This document shows, piece by piece, positions 13,565 through 16,053 of a stretch of 16,053 bases of DNA. This DNA comes from Acidimicrobiales bacterium (GTDB lineage Bacteria > Actinomycetota > Acidimicrobiia > Acidimicrobiales > Palsa-688): positions 1-16,053 of the forward strand of contig JASHVH010000191.1 in NCBI GenBank assembly GCA_030039575.1, read 5' to 3'. The notes below the pieces were generated by a model, which was not told the DNA's origin, made no database searches, and was given only the letters and a program-made list of their open reading frames with translations. Within the stretch, counting starts at the first letter, position 1; every line of letters begins with the position of its first letter. A program made the translations under genes and the position numbers.

Positions 13565-14857
13565 GTGAAATTACTCAGACGCAAGTGGCTAAGCGTGGCC
13601 ATCGCGAGTACGACTATGGTCGGGGTGCTTGGTGCCGGCGGCGTCGCCGCAGCTAGCAGTAGCTCACCCGTCACAATCCAGTACTGGACCAACGACACCA
13701 ACCCGGTCGAGGCTCAAATCGTCTCCGCATTCGAGAAGACCCACCCAGACATCAAAGTTCAGCTCACCGCCTACGCGACGGCTGACTACCTCGCGGCGAT
13801 GGCGACCGCCGCAAGTAACCGCTCGCTCCCTGACGTCTTCTTCGAGGGGTTGGGCGATACGCTCGCGCACCAATACGAGGACGCTGGTCTTGTTATGAAC
13901 CTCACGCCCTATGCCGACCAGCAGCACTGGGCAAGTAAGTTTTCTCCCCTGTCGATAAAGCTCCTCACCTATGAGAACAAATGGTGGGAAGAACCCCTCT
14001 ACAACATCGCTTTGGGCATCTTCTATAGAAAGGATATCTTCGCCAAGCTGCACATCTCGGTGCCGACCACCTTCGCTGAGTTCGCTTCGGACCTTGCTGT
14101 TATAAAGAAGGCGGGCTACACGCCGATGTCCGTTGGGGGTGAGACCTATTATTTGCCGATGCGCTTCTTTGACGGCCTCCTCCAGTACTATGGGAAGAAC
14201 AGCTTCTACACCGCACTGGCTGAGAGGAAGGTGTCGTGGGATTCGACACCGGTTATAGAGGCATTTACCACTCTCAGGCAGTGGACGGTGGACAATTACT
14301 TCACACCAGGATACCTCTCGATCCCCGACACCCAGGACAACATTCAGTTCTTCCAAGGTCGAGCCGCAATGGTCCTGGAGGGGTCCTTCGAGGACGCCAC
14401 TATCAACTCTGCCAAGCAACCGATGTCCGATTACGGGTTCTTCCCGTTCCCAGAGGATGAGAACCCAGATCTCTTGAGTACCTTTTCACAGGGCATAATG
14501 ATTAGCTCTACGACCAAGCACGTGCAGGCGGCTCTGACATTCATGGAGTATTACGACAGCGCCGCAAACCTCAAGCAGTTCGCGAGCACCTTAACGCAAC
14601 CCGACGCCCTACTGGGTGTCCCTCCCCCGGCGTCGCAGCCGAACGCCTCGGCCATGGCAGCGTTGATCAACAAGGAGGGCGTCGGGTACCTTCCAACCGA
14701 CCAGATTCTTCCAACGCCCTTGGTCAACAGCTTCTCCAAGGCTCAGGCGGCCGACATCACCGGATCGATGAGCCCCACAGCCACCGCCCAGTACCTTGCA
14801 AAGGCAGTTGCCTCATATACGGGAAGCTGGCCGTGGGGCAACCAACCAGTTCCGTAA
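13565..14857 (+). CDS. ABC transporter sugar-binding protein (family 1 solute-binding)
   Basis: This complete 430-residue extracellular solute-binding protein of the MalE/UgpB type captures a sugar or oligosaccharide for import. A Sec signal peptide is clear: KLLRRK (2-7), hydrophobic core 9-27, and probable cleavage after VAAA (27-30). No lipobox Cys follows, which is unusual for a Gram-positive binding protein. The mature part begins VTIQYWTNDTNPVEAQIVSAFEKTHPDIKVQ, the standard first strand and helix. LPDVFFEG, FQGRAAMVLEGSFE (about 260-273) and the GIMISSTTKHVQAALTFMEYY helix are also typical. The GTG start follows an A/G-rich ribosome binding site (AAAGGGGAA). It is followed by the membrane permeases. 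The ligand is unknown; given the neighbours, apiose or an apioside is inferred. Confidence 0.9.
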   Translation: MKLLRRKWLSVAIASTTMVGVLGAGGVAAASSSSPVTIQYWTNDTNPVEAQIVSAFEKTHPDIKVQLTAYATADYLAAMATAASNRSLPDVFFEGLGDTLAHQYEDAGLVMNLTPYADQQHWASKFSPLSIKLLTYENKWWEEPLYNIALGIFYRKDIFAKLHISVPTTFAEFASDLAVIKKAGYTPMSVGGETYYLPMRFFDGLLQYYGKNSFYTALAERKVSWDSTPVIEAFTTLRQWTVDNYFTPGYLSIPDTQDNIQFFQGRAAMVLEGSFEDATINSAKQPMSDYGFFPFPEDENPDLLSTFSQGIMISSTTKHVQAALTFMEYYDSAANLKQFASTLTQPDALLGVPPPASQPNASAMAALINKEGVGYLPTDQILPTPLVNSFSKAQAADITGSMSPTATAQYLAKAVASYTGSWPWGNQPVP

Positions 14858-14881
14858 GGAGCTTGCACCATTCGTAGCGAG

Positions 14882-14907
14882 GGCGAGCCCGAGGTTTCGG
14901 GCTCGCC
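14882..14907 (+). terminator. Stem-loop between binding protein and permease genes
   Basis: GGCGAGCCCGA-GGTT-TCGGGCTCGCC is a perfect 11-bp stem with a 4-base loop, 24 nt after the binding-protein stop. GCGA and TCGC on the outside could extend it. There is no T tract. In maltose-type operons such structures act as partial terminators or mRNA stabilisers that leave more binding protein than permease; the same role is likely here. Confidence 0.6.
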
Positions 14908-15006
14908 GCTTCGCGCTCCCCCTCACTGGTGTTGATCAGCCGCAGGAGGGGCTATCGTTGCGCAAGTGGGGCTCATCCTCTGACAAGCGTAAAGGCAGGG
15001 ATGTTC

Positions 15007-16017
15007 ATGTCGGCGGTCGGCCGTGACCGTTCAATCGAGGTTGATGAGGCCACGGCTTCCGGTGCGCGGGTAGCCTCGTCAGGAAACGGCTCGCGACAGT
15101 CCTCGTCGACACCCCTCGCGCGACGTCGATCCCTCCGGCACCGTGCCAACTGGGTCAGGATCAACTGGGTCATTGGGTTAATGGCTCTCCCGGGGTTGGC
15201 TATCTATGGTATTGCCATCGTCTACCCCGCGATAGACACTCTCTTTACCAGCTTGTTCAATTGGGACATTCTTTCCGGCGTACATAAGTTCGTCGGACTG
15301 GGCAACTATACCGAGTTCCTCCACGACAGCACATTCCGCCAAGCTGCGGAGAACACGGCCATCTGGACGATCGTCTACGTGCCATGTGTCCTGGCGATCG
15401 GCTTGTTGGTAGCGCTTTTGCTTAATCGACCGTTTCGAGGACGTACCGGGCTTCGGATCGTTTTCTACCTTCCGTTCGTTCTTTCTAATGTGTCGGCCGG
15501 GCTCATGTGGACCTTCATGTACTATCCGTCTAGCGGGATCCTGGACACAATAACTCAGCGTATCGGCCTAGGTGACGTTGAATTCCTAGCTAGTCCCCAT
15601 CTCGTCTTGTTCTCCGTCCTGGCCGCCTTCACGTGGCAGGGCGTGGGTGCCATGATGATCATCTTCCTGGCCGGCCTGCAAACCATCCCTCCCGAGTTGA
15701 ACGAGGCTGCAGACGTGGGGGGCGCCTCGAGCTGGCAACGGCTCCGCCTTGTGACCATCCCTCTGTTGCGTGAAAGTTTCATCGTGGGCGGCTCTCTGGC
15801 GCTGATCACATCGCTGAACGTCTTCAATATCATTTACGTAATGACGCTAGGCGGACCTGGAGATGATAGCCAGGTGCTCGGAACTCTCACGTATTTCGAT
15901 AGTTTTGACTTCGGCGAGTTCGGGGAGGGGTCAGCCGTAGCGGGAGTTCTTGTAATTATCGTGCTCCTGCTCGGGATTACGTTTATCCGAAGGATGGCAC
16001 GGGATCGATATGCCTGA
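15007..16017 (+). CDS. ABC transporter permease, MalF/UgpA type
   Basis: This 336-residue integral membrane subunit belongs to a CUT1 sugar importer. After a polar N-terminal tail of about 50 residues, six hydrophobic segments lie near 55-77, 117-139, 150-172, 200-222, 262-283 and 310-327. The EAA loop that contacts the ATPase reads NEAADVGGASSWQRLRLVTI (232-251). WDILSG...FVGLGNYTEFL (86-105) and the conserved MTLGGPGDDSQVL (279-291) are classical MalF features. The open frame extends to 14929, but ATG 15007 has AGGCAGGG about 6 bases before it, whereas in ATG 15001 this sequence touches the start codon. It follows the binding-protein gene by 149 bp, containing a stem-loop. No ATPase is in the window; it may be downstream or a shared MsmK-type subunit. 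Confidence 0.9.
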   Translation: MSAVGRDRSIEVDEATASGARVASSGNGSRQSSSTPLARRRSLRHRANWVRINWVIGLMALPGLAIYGIAIVYPAIDTLFTSLFNWDILSGVHKFVGLGNYTEFLHDSTFRQAAENTAIWTIVYVPCVLAIGLLVALLLNRPFRGRTGLRIVFYLPFVLSNVSAGLMWTFMYYPSSGILDTITQRIGLGDVEFLASPHLVLFSVLAAFTWQGVGAMMIIFLAGLQTIPPELNEAADVGGASSWQRLRLVTIPLLRESFIVGGSLALITSLNVFNIIYVMTLGGPGDDSQVLGTLTYFDSFDFGEFGEGSAVAGVLVIIVLLLGITFIRRMARDRYA

Positions 16018-16053
16018 GGCTATGACAATCTCCACCCCAACACTGCGTCGTTC
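16010..16053 (+). CDS. Start of second ABC permease (MalG-type), partial
   Basis: ATG 16010 opens a frame that overlaps the previous stop by 8 bp and runs off the right edge, giving MPEAMTISTPTLRR. A second ATG at 16022 is also possible. In CUT1 operons the MalF-type permease is almost always followed by a MalG-type one with a short overlap; the identity is inferred from that position only. Confidence 0.6.
   Translation, partial: MPEAMTISTPTLRR

Noticed and set aside
13664..14419. 251-codon minus-strand frame opposite the binding-protein gene.
   Set aside because: It is a mirror frame of an unmistakable solute-binding protein with signal peptide and correct ribosome binding site.
1..16053. 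CRISPR arrays, insertion sequences, transposases, rRNA or tRNA genes and phage genes.
   Set aside because: No regularly spaced repeats, terminal inverted repeats, transposase motifs or complete tRNA folds were seen on either strand by eye.

Overview
The window is a stretch of a high-GC bacterial chromosome. GTG and TTG starts are common, reading frames are tightly packed, GntR/FadR regulators and CUT1-type sugar ABC components are present, and tRNA, rRNA, IS and CRISPR signals are absent. This fits a soil or plant-associated actinomycete. Phylum is a moderate-confidence inference and genus cannot be told.

Layout. (1) 2-85: 3' end of a short-chain dehydrogenase. (2) 506-2260, plus strand: D-apionate oxidoisomerase (apnO) and the TIM-barrel 3-oxo-isoapionate decarboxylase (oiaC), behind a good sigma-70-type promoter at 407-434. 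(3) 2423-4157, minus strand: an RraA-like aldolase/decarboxylase followed by a D-2-hydroxyacid dehydrogenase, transcribed from a divergent control region at 4158-4742. (4) 4743-10833, plus strand: a VOC-fold protein, a zinc alcohol dehydrogenase, a ketopantoate-reductase-like enzyme, an MBL-fold hydrolase, an FAH-family hydrolase and a long D-apionate lactonase (apnL). The last five are nearly contiguous, with two 4-bp stop/start overlaps. (5) 11471-12280, minus strand: a FadR-type GntR regulator with a complete metal site. (6) A gene-poor stretch of about 1.3 kb. (7) 13565 to the end, plus strand: a sugar-binding protein, one ABC permease and the first codons of a second permease.

How it fits together. 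ApnL, ApnO and OiaC are consecutive steps of the non-phosphorylating D-apiose route: D-apionolactone to D-apionate, then 3-oxo-isoapionate, then L-erythrulose plus CO2. The ABC system probably imports the sugar or an apioside, and the GntR protein probably senses a pathway acid. No MocA-type D-apiose dehydrogenase or L-erythrulose kinase is visible, so entry and exit are unexplained. The MDR dehydrogenase, partial SDR, KPR-like enzyme, MBL and FAH hydrolases, RraA aldolase and hydroxyacid dehydrogenase are the unassigned candidates. An 18-base element, 15/18 identical, sits just downstream of the -10 boxes of the apnO and apnL transcription units. This suggests both units are controlled together.
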